From Acanthochromis polyacanthus (Eukaryota; Chordata; Actinopteri; Pomacentridae), in NCBI RefSeq assembly GCF_021347895.1, contig NC_067120.1, forward strand, positions 18,895,361 through 18,959,360: a stretch of DNA of 64,000 bases, given 5' to 3'. The translations under genes were made by a program, and so were the position numbers. Each line of letters opens with the position of its first letter. The first letter of the stretch is position 1. The notes below the pieces were generated by a model. It worked only from the letters and a program-made list of their open reading frames with translations, searched no databases and was not told the DNA's origin. Below are positions 37,598-49,200 of the stretch, piece by piece.

Positions 37598-38980
37598 TAC
37601 ACTCACTGGCCACTTTATTAGGTGCACCTTGATCATTAAAGGTTGGACCCCCTTCTGCCCCTTCTTTCTTCGTGGCATACTTTCAACAAGGTGTTGGAGA
37701 CATTCCCTAGAGATTTAGGTCCATATTGACATGATAACATCATACAGTTGCTGCAGATTTGCACATCCATGATGCCATTGTGGAACCCTAACCCAGGTTC
37801 CCATGTCCCAAGAAAATATCTTCCACACCGTTACAGCACCACCAGCCTGAACCGTTGATACAAGACAGGATGCATCCATGCTTTCATGTTGTTCATGCCA
37901 AATTCTGACCCTACCATCTGAATGTCACCGCTAAAATCGCAACTCATGAGATCAAACAATGTTTTTCCAATCTTCTGTTGTCCAGTTTTGGTGAGCCTGT
38001 GTGAACTGTAGCCTCAGTTTCCTGTTTTTAACTGACAGGAGTGGCACCCGGTGTGCTCTTCTGCTGTTGTAGCCCATCTTCTTCAAGGTTGGACGTGTTG
38101 TGCGTTCAGAGATGGTATTCTGCATTCCTTGGTCATTACGGGTGCTTTTTTGAGTTACTGTTGTCTTTCTATCATCTCCAACCAGTCTGCCCAATCTCCT
38201 CTGACCTCTCACATCAAAAAGGCTTTCTGGTCCACACAACTGCTGCTCATTGGATATTTTCTCTTTTTCAGACCGTTCTCTGTCTCGTCTGGCAACAACA
38301 ATCACACCACGTTCAAAGCCCCTTAAATCACCTTTCGTCCCCATTCTGATACTCCGTTTGAAGTTCAGCAAGTTGTCCTGACCACGTCTACATGTCAAAA
38401 TCATAGACTGTATATATAGTGGACGTAGCATCTGGCTCCAGAATTGAAGCAACCCGGAAGTGTCAAAGACTTGCAATATCACGCCGTCTGCTAGGGTTGG
38501 CTCCAAAAAGCTTTTTCTCCATAGACCCCAATTCATTTTTGGAAAAAATAAAATTTGATAGACTGATTTTCTACAGCTCAGGATTTTTTTCCCGTTAGTT
38601 TTCATGGTCAAAATGAGAGATCAGGTGGCCCATCTTAAAATAAATCAATACTGAATTTTAAATAAATCGTTAAAGTTGGCGGAGCCAGGGGGCGTGGCTA
38701 TACTTGATAGACAGCAACAGAAGACTCTGCGGTAAAATGTGGGCGGGATAAGCGAGTCCTCAGCCAATCCTGCCCCTAGTTGCTCCCCGGTCCAGTCTGT
38801 TTGATGACACTTTTTACATCACTGGCTCCAAAAAATCCAAAACGGCGACCAGGAAGTAGCAAAATCCGGGCTTCATTTTCTTGGTGTTGAAACCAACGGG
38901 TGACGTCACGGTTAGTTTACGCCTGATCAAAATGCATTAAGTTGTGGCCATGTGATTGGCTGATTAGCTATAAAGATATA
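37598..38980 (-). mobile_element. Tc1-like transposon with nested 525-bp insertion
   Basis: Starts at TA with CACTCACTGGCCACTTTATT, the terminus of a widespread fish Tc1-like family. The transposase reads on the minus strand from about 38341: MGTKGDLRGFERGVIVVARR, then EKEKISNEQQLCG, RGQRRLGRLV, ISERTTRPTLKKMGYNSRRA and QAHQNWTTEDWKN. The central catalytic region is largely deleted (between about 37800 and 37950 only short blocks remain). The right part resumes at 38927-38975 after the nested element, and the right inverted repeat is lost. It cannot encode an active transposase. Confidence 0.9.
38395..38933 (+). mobile_element. 525-bp unclassified element, copy 2 (nested)
   Basis: Element at 38402-38926, flanked by exact TCAAAAT on both sides (38395-38401 and 38927-38933). 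Removing it and one flank restores the expected order of the surrounding Tc1 sequence. Same structure and orientation as copy 1, including TGACGTCA near the 3' end. Confidence 0.93.
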
Positions 38981-41900
38981 CAAAAAATTATTATTTTATT
39001 TAAGTGAAAATATCAAACTAGACCAACAATTACTTGGGACAGTGTTGGACAGTGGATTGTAATTGTAACTTTGAAGTGCATTCCAATCTGATGCGCTGTA
39101 AGAAGCAATGGCAGAACACATTCATTTGTTATAAGGCCATGTTTGGCAATCCAGATGCCAGAAAAACTCAGAGGTTTGGTTCCTTTTTGGTCCAGAACAC
39201 AATGTCCTCAAAATAAAAGTGATGCAAGCCATGCCACTAGCCTTGTTTCTGTCATTTCATTAAAAAAATTTGACTATGAGCTGGAAAAAACGAAGACAAA
39301 TCACCACCACCATTTGTCAGTATGTTACCATTTCAAATTGTATTTAAGCTCAAATATGCAAGCTGCATATGTTCTAAACTGACCAGAGTGAAATAATGTT
39401 AAAGAAATAAAGGTTACAATACAGCTAAATAAGTGTGTTGTAACCTGTTGGACTATCTTCACCCACTCTGCTCCCTTGGGTGACATTGGTGGAAAGGCTG
39501 GGAACACAAACAAGGTCACCAACTATACATTTGGGTCATACATGTTTGTGCACTTTGCAAGGTCATATGAATTTGTACTCTGACAGCAAACGCAAACATA
39601 CTTGTGGCTCCGGGGAGCAGCTGTACATGTCCATCATGTCCTTTAATGTGCATGAAGGACATGGAGCAGAAGGACACGGCTTTTTACCACCTGACCTGGT
39701 GACACAACAAACCAACTGAGATGCATGCGACATTGCTTGATGCACATTTGCTGCACATACATGGACTCGTGTGCAGACATGAGTGTGTGCATTTGCAGTT
39801 CTTAAGGCAAGACACTGATGTTTTGAACACTTCCTAGGGATGTCAGTGATTCAAAGTCGAGTTTGTTGCAGAGTTCGATTAGGATTCTTTGGGTTCATTG
39901 TTGTGAGGGATTCCTATCGCTGTATGCCAAGTCATTTTACTCATTGTTAATATGAGCGCATTTGTTCCTTGCAGCTTTAAACAACCATAAATAGCTATAA
40001 TAAAGCCCAGAATAAACAAAGTTGACATTTAGATACGTATATTCTTTGTCACTGTTGCAAATTTGAGCTGCATATCTCCTACCTAGCAATTATTCTACTA
40101 AAATACTTACTAGTTCAGATACCATAAGTGTTTATTAAGACACATACATGCACAGAGGACTATCTGACCTAAAGTGCGGGTCATTGCTACTGTTCCCTTT
40201 AAAGGAACGTGACTGCAGACTTGTCCCATCGGTGTGGCTTCTCCAGCCTTCCTCAACTAATTGGAGCCTACGTGTGCATGTGAACACCCCCGATGCCTGT
40301 AACTTGTGGCATTCCAACAGGGGGGATCAGTGACATTATGCAGCAGGGCATATGTTTTGTTCCACTTTTCATCTCTTCCTCTTTTCCCTCTCCATCTCTT
40401 TGACCTCACTACCAGGCTTACTTTTGTCTCCTCCTCAAACCCTCCTCCCTTCATCCCCTCTGCTTTCTGTCCCCCCCTGTCTCTTCCTGTCTGCGGCAAA
40501 GTCTTCCACTCCTTGCCTTGCTCCAACGCTGGATTTGTGCAGTTATGGTGTTAGGGTGGCTGGTTGAAGACGCAATTTAATTAGCAAGTCAGGCGATAAA
40601 TTACCCCTCCAATTAAAAGACAGCCCCTCTATTTTGTTTATGCCTATAGGGAGGACTCTCGAAGCAAACCACAACTCTCTCTGTCCAGACCCGACACTTC
40701 AACTGACGAGCATGTATGAGTTTCGTGCGGCCGAGCTGTCCTCCAGAATGATGTAAATACAGTCGTGAGTGGCCTTCTCCAAAGAGCCAAGCTCCATTTC
40801 CTCCTGTCTTGGTCACAGACGAGCTTTATCTCCTGTTACAGAGCTCTGGCTTTGGCTGGGGCCCAGGAAGCACCAGGGAGAGAACACAGAGTCGACTTCA
40901 ATAGCCCACATGCACCAACACAAAAAGGAATGTTCAAGTACAAACACACAAAATACACGCGGAAGAAAAAGCAGTTCAAGGACCCAGCAGGTCTGTCTTT
41001 GGTGCTTCTTTTCCTGTGGATCAGAGACTTTCAGAGGTGAACAGTCCTTCACAGGCTTTTTGTCTATCAAGGAGGCTCTTTGAGGGTATTACTGAGTGGA
41101 TCTCAAATGATTGTTTCTTTTTGAATGTCTCTTCTTAAGTGAATTACTAATGATGATGATTCATGCTCAAAGCACACTTTTTTTTATCAACTGCAAAATA
41201 CAGAATAGTTTCTCTATGAACATGCAGTTTATGAATACTGCATTAGCACTCCTGTACAAACCAAAGTACTTTTGTTTCAACCTCAGGAGAGAATGGAAGA
41301 GTTTTGCCTTCAGATTAGTCTAAGCTGCCATGTGCTGTGAGGTTCCCTGGATGGAAGAATTCAGTGAATGTCTAATGTACAGCGAGATCAAAGCCGACAT
41401 TCCTCCGTTCACTCATCAAACGTGTTTAAAGAAGCTCTACTGGACATTTTTATGATAAATAACCATGCATTAAGTTGAAAAACAATGTGTCACTATTTCA
41501 CATGGGATGAGGCTACAAACATTTATCACACAAATCTGCAACTCCCATCTGAGCTTCATAAAGACTTTTGGCTCAATATTCAGCTGTCCAGACTGCCACT
41601 GTGGGTACTGTTTTCTTTGACTCTCACTGCTCTCAAAGCATCATTTTTGGCCACTACCAGGCAGCTGTTTCAGAGGGAAAAAACACTGTACACTACTTGT
41701 CCAGCAACGACTGGCAGAAAAACACAGACAGCAACTAGGTGCTGAACATGATGAGCATTTAGAAAGTAAAGAGCCAGATATTTCCCTCCGGAGTTGGCAC
41801 AGATGAAAAACAGAGCTAAAGGAAGAATGAAAATTGGACTAACCGGGTGCCAGGTGTCCAGTAACATGACTACAAATACATGATTATGTGGCTGGATGCA

Positions 41901-42437
41901 GTTCATTGTTTAAATATGTAACATAACAACTGAAAACATGATGAAATGGTTTGCTCACAACTTGATTCTGCCTCAAACAATTGGCTGAAAGGCGTACCCA
42001 GTGGATAACGACATGATGTATGATGCTCTTTCAAAGCTAGCGGAGTACTCCAGAGGCCGTTTTAATTATATTTGTTTAACGTCTCTTTACATCCCAACAG
42101 CAATCAATTCATCAAGTGCTCAGATATTAAAAGGGGAAAAAAATCCGTCATCTATGGCAGTCACAGACATGTGAAAAGCGCATCCAATTAATGCATTCGC
42201 TCCACATGAGACGACTGGATGACCTACCTGGCTGTCTAACTGTGTGCCTGCCTGCCTGCACATACTCTGCCTGTGCATGTCACCAGTCTACCAGTGTACA
42301 TGTCAGAGTTCCCCCTAAACCTGCTATATCTTGCATCGCTAAACCTGCCAGATGATTGTGTCAATTTGTATTTGTCTTGTCTTTCAGTAGTCTTTGTGGC
42401 CTCCATCCTCCCTCAGTTTGATTTGGGTATGTTTACA
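38981..42437. other. Mostly unique non-coding sequence
   Basis: No coding exon is recognised. A block at 40540-40640 has TAATTA-type homeodomain words (AATTTAATTAGCAAG; CCAATTAAAAG) and looks like a possible conserved non-coding element. The second copy of the 29-base word lies at 41999-42027. Confidence 0.45.
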
Positions 42438-42688
42438 TATTAAGAGTTTATTTGCAAAAACAGGTAATGCCGTTTTCAGAAAACTCATTTTTTTATTGTT
42501 TACTTGAGATAATAATAATAATAATAATAATAACAATTAATTTTTTTCTCTATTTTGTCATGTATTTTTCGACTGAGTCAAATCCACTCAACTTCAGTTT
42601 GATTGATATTATCTCAAGTAAATAAAAAAGTTTTCTGAAAATTTATCAAAACGGAGTTATCTGTTTTTGCAAATGAATTCTTCACATA
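42438..42688. mobile_element. MITE with long imperfect inverted repeats
   Basis: The left arm has TTTGCAAAAACAGGTAATGC, CCGTTTTCAGAAAACT and TTTACTTGAGATAATA. The right arm, on the opposite strand, has TTTGCAAAAACAGATAACTC, TTTTCAGAAAACTT and TTTACTTGAGATAATA in the same order. An (AAT)n run at 42509-42534 lies between the arms. TA occurs at both edges. Confidence 0.8.
42509..42534. repeat. (AAT)n microsatellite
   Basis: Eight AAT units within the MITE at 42438-42688. Confidence 0.9.
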
Positions 42689-43046
42689 CAGTGCTGTTCA
42701 AATGTTTGCGGTCACCAAGAAAATTTCACGTTTTCCATGGAAACTCACACTTTTATTCATATGCTAGCATAATTTCAAAAGGGTTTTCTAATCATCAGTT
42801 AGCCTTTCAACCCCATTAGCTAACACAATGTAGCATTAGAACACAGGAGTGATGGTTGCTGGAAATGTTCCTCTGTACCCCTATGGAGATATTCCATTAA
42901 AAATCAACCATTTCCAGCTAGAATAGTCATTTACCATGTTAGCAATGTATAGACTGTATTTCTGATTAATTTATTGTTATGCTATGCTTTTCTTTCAAAA
43001 AGCAGGACATTTCTAATTCACCCCGTCTACTTTGAAAAGCAGTGTA
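42687..43046 (+). mobile_element. Tc1-type MITE, copy 2
   Basis: Same family as 23345-23729 but reversed: left end with GTTCAAATGTTTGCGGTCAC, then AACTCACACTTTTATTCATA and TTTTCTAATCATCAGTTAGC; right end decayed but ending at TA. It abuts the MITE at 42438-42688, sharing a TA. Confidence 0.85.
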
Positions 43047-43760
43047 TCTGTGTATATATTTGCAACCTGTCTGCATTGTAGCTTCTGTGAATGTGTTAAA
43101 TGCACCTCTGCAAAGAAGCAAAGTTTCAGGGCAGTACTGGGAGAAAACCATATTGAGTTAGAACCTGAAATGCAGTGAGCTGAGTTCTGTCTGTCATTCA
43201 ATATCACATGTGACGATTGAAATAACACAAAAAACTGACAAAATCCAGTGTTGGAATAAAACGTTAGACTTAATAACAGAAAGTGGAACTCATTCATTCT
43301 TTTAATTAAGAATTGAACTCCCCAATTTTGATTTAACTTCTCTGAACTATTTGTCTTTAACAATAGTTCAATGCCAAAAATGATCAAAAGGATAACCTTG
43401 ATTATGTTTCAGAAAACTGTAATGTAATACTCCCTCTAGCTTTTTTCAGAATAATTGTAGATGAAAAAAAAACATTGTGTAAGACACTGGCATAATTTTC
43501 AGTTTCCCCTCATGGTGCCAGTGTTTTATCAGCCTTTCTTTATCAAAACCCAGACGTAATGATACAGAGATGTGTTCACTAGGCATGTTATCACAATAAC
43601 ATGCTGTAGCTGGTCACAGGTTGGTACTGGAGGGTTTGTAAATGCAGATGTATCTGGGGCTACAGACGATGCAGAATTAATCTGTGTGTCATTCATAAAG
43701 CATATCATTTAAAACCTGAACCAGAGCATCAAACTGACAAAATTTGATATATCAAAATAA
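43047..43760. other. Non-coding sequence, no gene recognised
   Basis: AT-rich. Short spurious open frames only. Confidence 0.45.
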
Positions 43761-44717
43761 ATTCACCATCTACTTTACTAAGTGCACCTTGCCAGTACTG
43801 GGCCCGACACCATTTTGCCTTCAGAATTGCTTTAGTTATTTGTGGATTTGGCTTTACCAAGGTGCTGGAAACATTTCTCAGAGATTTTGATCCGTATTGG
43901 CATGATGGCAATATGTAGCTGCTGCAGATTTGTTGACTGCATGTCCGTGATGTGAATCACCCGTTCCACCACATCTCAAAGGTGCTCTATTGGATTGAAA
44001 TCTGGTGACTGTGGAGGCCACTGGAGTTCAGTGAACTCATTGTCATGTTCAAGAAACCAGCTCGAGATGATTTGAGCTTTGCTACATGATGTATTATCCT
44101 GTTGGAAGTAACCATCAGAAGATAGGTACACTGTGGTCATAAAGGAATGGACATGGTTAGCAACAATACTCAGGTAGGCTGTGGCATTTAAATGATGCTA
44201 CTAAATGGTCCAAAACAAATATCCCCACACCATTACACCACCAGCAGCGTAAACTGTTAATACAAGGCCGGATGGTTCCATGCTTTTATGTTGTTTATCC
44301 AAAATTTGAACCCTAACATCTGAATGTGACAGCAGAAATTGAGACTCTTCTGACCAGACAGTTACATGTAGTTATTTCAGATACTGTTGCCTTTGTATCA
44401 TCTCGAACCAGTCTGGCCAATCTGCTCTGAACTCTGGCACCAACAAGGCACTCTCACCCAGAGAACTGGACATTTTCTCTGTTTTGAACCGTTCTCTATA
44501 AACCCTACAGATGGTTATGCTTGACACCATTCTATTTGGCACCAATAGCTACACTACATTTAAAGTCACTTGAATCACCTTCATGCCTCATTCTGATGCT
44601 CATTTTGAACTTCAGCAGGTCGTCTTAGCCATGTCTACATGCCTAAAAGCATCAAGATGCTGTCAAGTGACTGACTGATTAGATATTCGTTTTGACGAGC
44701 TGTGGATGGTGAGTGTA
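43761..44717 (-). mobile_element. Tc1-like transposon relic, near full length
   Basis: Same family as 37598-38980. Minus-strand transposase, older but less deleted: recognisable blocks include the catalytic-region stretch complementary to 44030-44130, the C-terminal half at 43780-43990, and the N-terminal DNA-binding end near 44600. Many frameshifts. The right terminus GGTGAGTGTA is present but part of the inverted repeat is deleted. Confidence 0.85.
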
Positions 44718-45220
44718 TAATCTGATGCAGCGGTCAAAATATATCCAAGATGTTTGTCAGGGAGGAGTTAGGACTGATAAAGGAATCCTATATAGTCACC
44801 TCTGCTGCCTCTATCCAAAATCTCTCACACATGCACACTCCTGGAAGACATTGGCATTCAAGGGCTGCCTTGCTCATGACTAGGGAAAAGAGAACAGATG
44901 TGATGTCTTGCAAAAGCTGATGGCTGCTCTAAAAGTCTCTAGTTTGTCCAGAGAGAGGAGCGTAAGCTAGTAGAGTCCCATAGAAGCTTCGACATCTGTC
45001 CACACTTGACCCAAAGTGACTCAACAGCTAACTCTTTGTGCAATAACTACACTGCAATAATCATAACCATGTGAATGTGATTATTGTGTGGACTGATTTA
45101 GGTTCTGTAGGCCTCTATGGGAAGCTACAGTGGGCTGTGTGCAAAAGAAGAGTATATATAAAGACAGGAAATTCATCAGTCAAATATATATATGTCAGAA
45201 CTGTCCACTCATCCATTATA
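44718..45220. other. Non-coding sequence, no gene recognised
   Basis: No recognisable coding sequence. Spacer between the Tc1 relic and MITE copy 3. Confidence 0.45.
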
Positions 45221-45581
45221 TATACCACCGTTCAAAAGTTTGGGGTCACACAGATAACTTCATATTTTCCATGAAAACTCACACTTTTATTTATGTGCTA
45301 ACACAATTGCACAAGGGTTTTCTAATCATCAATTAGCCTTTCAACACCATTAGCTAACACAATGTAGCATTAGAACACAGGAGTGATGGTTGATAGAAAT
45401 GTTCCTCTGTACACCTATGTAGATATTCCATTAATGATCAGCTGTTTCCAGCTAGAATAGTCATTTAACATATTAGAAATATCTAGATTGTATTTCTAAT
45501 TAATTTAGTGTTATCTTCATAGAAAAAAAAGCTTGTCTTTCAAAAATTCTGATTGACTCCAAACTTCCGAATGGTAGTGTA
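45221..45581 (+). mobile_element. Tc1-type MITE, copy 3
   Basis: Left end TATACCACCGTTCAAAAGTT then TGGGGTCAC; right end CCGAATGGTAGTGTA. Internal order as in copy 2. The best preserved termini of the three copies. Confidence 0.9.
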
Positions 45582-45591
45582 TATTTGCATT

Positions 45592-46275
45592 ATCCTGTAG
45601 AGGGTTGCAGGGGCTTGAGCATGTCCCAGGAGACACTGGAGACACTGAGTCCCAGCTAGAATGTGTTGGTTCTGAAAATGCTCCAAAAAAAGTTCTGCAA
45701 AGTTTGTTCCTAGACTGTTCTTCTGAAAGGCAATGCTCTTAAAACATTGTTCGAATGTTGCACTGCCAACGCCGTTTGTTGTTTTCATAACACAGGGAAA
45801 TTTTGTCCAGAAGACATCCCAAAAACATTTTCAGGACATTACAGGCAAAGTATGTCACATTACAGGAACAATTTGGTCATCTACAGCCCGGAGAATACGT
45901 TGAAAACATTTCTTGAAAGTTGTTATGGAACATAATCTGACAACATCCTAAAATCATCCTCTGATTGTTAAAATGTTCTGTCTTAGCTCAGTTTTAACAT
46001 CACAGGAACATTACTTGAGATGATAAATATCCTTAAAACATCATTTGAACTTTGGAAGAAAATGTTTGCTTGAAAACATTATTAGAATTTGGATTTAATG
46101 TTAGCCAATGATGCCATATCCTGCTTGCTGAGGTACTTCCTGGACAGGTTACCGGTTTATTGCAGGACTACCATAAAGAGACAGACAACCATGCACACCC
46201 ATATTCACCTCTATGACCAGTTTAGAATCACTAATTAGCCACCATGCATGTGTTTGGACTGTGGGAGGCAGCTGT
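45592..46275 (-). mobile_element. SINE relic split by an unidentified insert
   Basis: 45592-45640 matches the tail-proximal body of the SINE at 30810-31167 ('ccTgTAGaGGGTTGC...GAGCaTGTCCCAG'). The following SINE part resumes at about 46126-46275 (CCTGGACAGGTTACCGG through TTTGGACTGTGGGAGGCAG). About 480 bases of other DNA lie between, with many AACATT/AAAACATT words and no recognised ends. Confidence 0.55.
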
Positions 46276-49200
46276 AGTCTGAAAAGGTTACAAGCACTGC
46301 TGTTTTATTAAGGTTTACTGAGGTTGTATTAATGTTTGAAAGACAAACCATGCATTTCAAGGCTAATGTCAACTCCAGCTGCCTGTAAATAACACACTGT
46401 CTAATGCACCCGAGACGACCACAAACAAAACATCCCCAGCTGTACTGCAGCAAAGCTATAGCTATGAATGGTTGCAGGTAGCCGAGACATTTCTGTAATT
46501 ACAGCCTGGCAGAGAGAGAGGAAAACTGCAGGCGTGTAGATGTCAGAGCAAAAGTTGGAAATATTGTATTAGAAGAGTGTTGCTGGAAGTGACGGATTTG
46601 GAAGGATTTAAATTGAGATGATAAAGGCAGTAAAGTTTCATTGGAGTAGAAGCTTTTTGTATTTCATTATTTAACAAGATTAAGAAGAATTAAGTTTATA
46701 ATTCAAAGAAAATGCTGCAGTAGACACACACATTCAACTGCATTTTTTTGTAGAAAGACTGATCCAGGCAGTGAGAGAATACATTAAGTCGTAGACACTG
46801 AAGGAACTTGGAGGTGACATCAGGACGTTAGCTCTTACGATTTAACAGTCCTCTGCGCCGGATGAAGGCTCGGGGCTCAAGATCAGTCACCTCATCTGTG
46901 GATGGCCGACAGTCATTTGAAACATCTTCCAGTCGAGAGCATTTACTTTACATGAACTATGCTGAGAATGTATAGCTAGTCATTATGAGTTTGACTAAAG
47001 GGGACCGTTACGTCCTGTATCATCACCGAGCGCTCTCACACTGTCTCCTGTAGCTCCAAGGAAATCATGTCAGACTTATCGCTGAACGATTAATGAGCGG
47101 GAGATACAAAGTCCAGACACACGTGATGGCCGCACGATGAAAGCATTAGGGCACTGAAATGACTGGCCTTTGTTCAACAGACTGGGAGAGCTGAGGGTAG
47201 CGGAGGGCGACTGGAAAAATGAGGGAGCCTTTGCAAAATAAGTCTGGGTAATCCATCAGATGCCAGGCCTCATTATGGCTGTGGGTACAGCATGAAAGAG
47301 AGCCCTTTATCTGGGCTTCCTGTTCTTATTAGTAGCAGTCAGGCAAAGGATAGTAGCAGTCCATCCTTCATCCCCCACCTCTGTGCTGGGGGCCGCTGCT
47401 GACACAGAGAAGCAAAGTCATTCTCTGGCCTGCGTTCCCTGGCCAGCTCTGTGGGCAGGCCTGCCAAGTTGTGAGGATAAGTGTGTCTGTGTATGTGAAT
47501 TGTCTTTGTGTACAAGTGTGTATGTGTGCACACATACATATCCGGAGAGGCTCAATAGTCGCTGTCGGAAACCTTTTTGCCAGCTGCAGCACATCCTCCC
47601 CTTCACTGACGGTAGCCAAATCCAAAATGGTCGGAGCTATTTTAAGCCACTCATTCTCAAAATGGTGACACACAGAAATTATTGCGGTGAACTTGGTTTT
47701 TCAAAGACAGAGTGAACTGTCCACAGAATTCAATATTCAGATGAATGTCCTTTTTTTTGTTGCTGCTATCGTATACTTGTCTGGATTTCTAGAGTTCTTG
47801 CCTCTTCTCACAGCTCCCACAGATACTTTTGTGGCCAAAAAGCAAACTTGTGCAAAGTTAGTCCTCATCCACCACAGCTCACAAAGCTGCTGAGTGTATC
47901 TGAACAGGAATGTACCCGTCCAGGATGAAAAGCCACACCACACTCTGTGAGACTGACACCAGGTACGCCACGAGGCTATTGGCCCCTTGAGAATCTTCTT
48001 CCGAATTATTGCCTTTTCGTTGCTCACTGGGTAGTCAGCCGAGAAGTGAACCGACAAACTTATGAGATGGCTGCATTAAAGATTACAACCAAGTGAAAGC
48101 CAAACTATTACTGCCAAATCAACCATTACGTTTAATCTCCTTTTCATTGCAAGACTCTGGAGGTGTTGCAAATCGATGCAATACCGGGTGAAGCCAGGGG
48201 AGGGCAGTAGGTGACAGTAGTGGCGGCTGGTGAATGTCAGCGCTGTCGAGATGAAGGGCGGGGAGGGCTGTGGATCATCAAGGAATCCTGAAGTATGGCA
48301 GGTGGAGCGAATAATACAGTAAAAAGGGAAGAGAACAGAAACGGTACAAAGACAGCAAATTAGCCCATCTCCAAAGATGAGGGGCTTCAATTATCACAGT
48401 CAGGGACTAGCTGACAATGTGTGAGGGGAGTCGGATTGAACTTTTGAAAGAAGTGGAGACGCAGCATGAGGGTCATTAAAAAGAGGGGGCGCCACTTGAC
48501 AGAATGAAAGGTGGCAAATGGGACCGGACTGGTGCACTTTGGATACTGAGGCTCTTTAGGGGCATGTAGAAAGAGACAGACAGACACATGCCTCAGTATG
48601 GAAGCATTGCAGTCAGTATTTTGACATCCCTCTGCTGCCCTGTGCTCTCCCTCCCCCCGGCTCTCTGCAGGCTCTTGGATTGTGCTTTAATCAAGGTGGC
48701 AGTCTGGAGAGGAGTATTTGGATGATTTGGACACAAAGACACCGTGTTCTATTTCTCTGCAGATGCAGGAACGGCCAAAGCATTCACCATAAAGAAGGAG
48801 AATACCATGCACAAATGAACACTGCAGCATTCTGTATGCGATTATGTGGATATGCATGATTTTGTGCATGTGCGTGTGCAATGTTTGCTTTCAAACTCAG
48901 CAAACACCTGTCATGTGTGTACTCTCATCAATACGGTTCTATCATCTGCATGTCAAAGGTTACCAAACAAGCTCACGGCTGAGCAAGCAGTGGGATCAAA
49001 CAGAGGAGAGCAGGAGGCAAATCAGTTGACTTTTCTCCCAGACGGGATGACTACTGACAGCAGCTCTCTGCCTCAGTACAAACACACACAACACTACCAC
49101 ACGGTCAAGCACAGGCTGACACACGCTTTTCAGTGGTGCACTCATTTGCCAGCACTTGAAAACACACAAACACACCCATCCACATACACACACATGTAAA

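Noticed and set aside
37952..38611. 219-codon minus-strand frame as an intact transposase gene
   Set aside because: The N-terminal part is read-through of the nested 525-bp element and the central catalytic part is deleted, so it is a relic.
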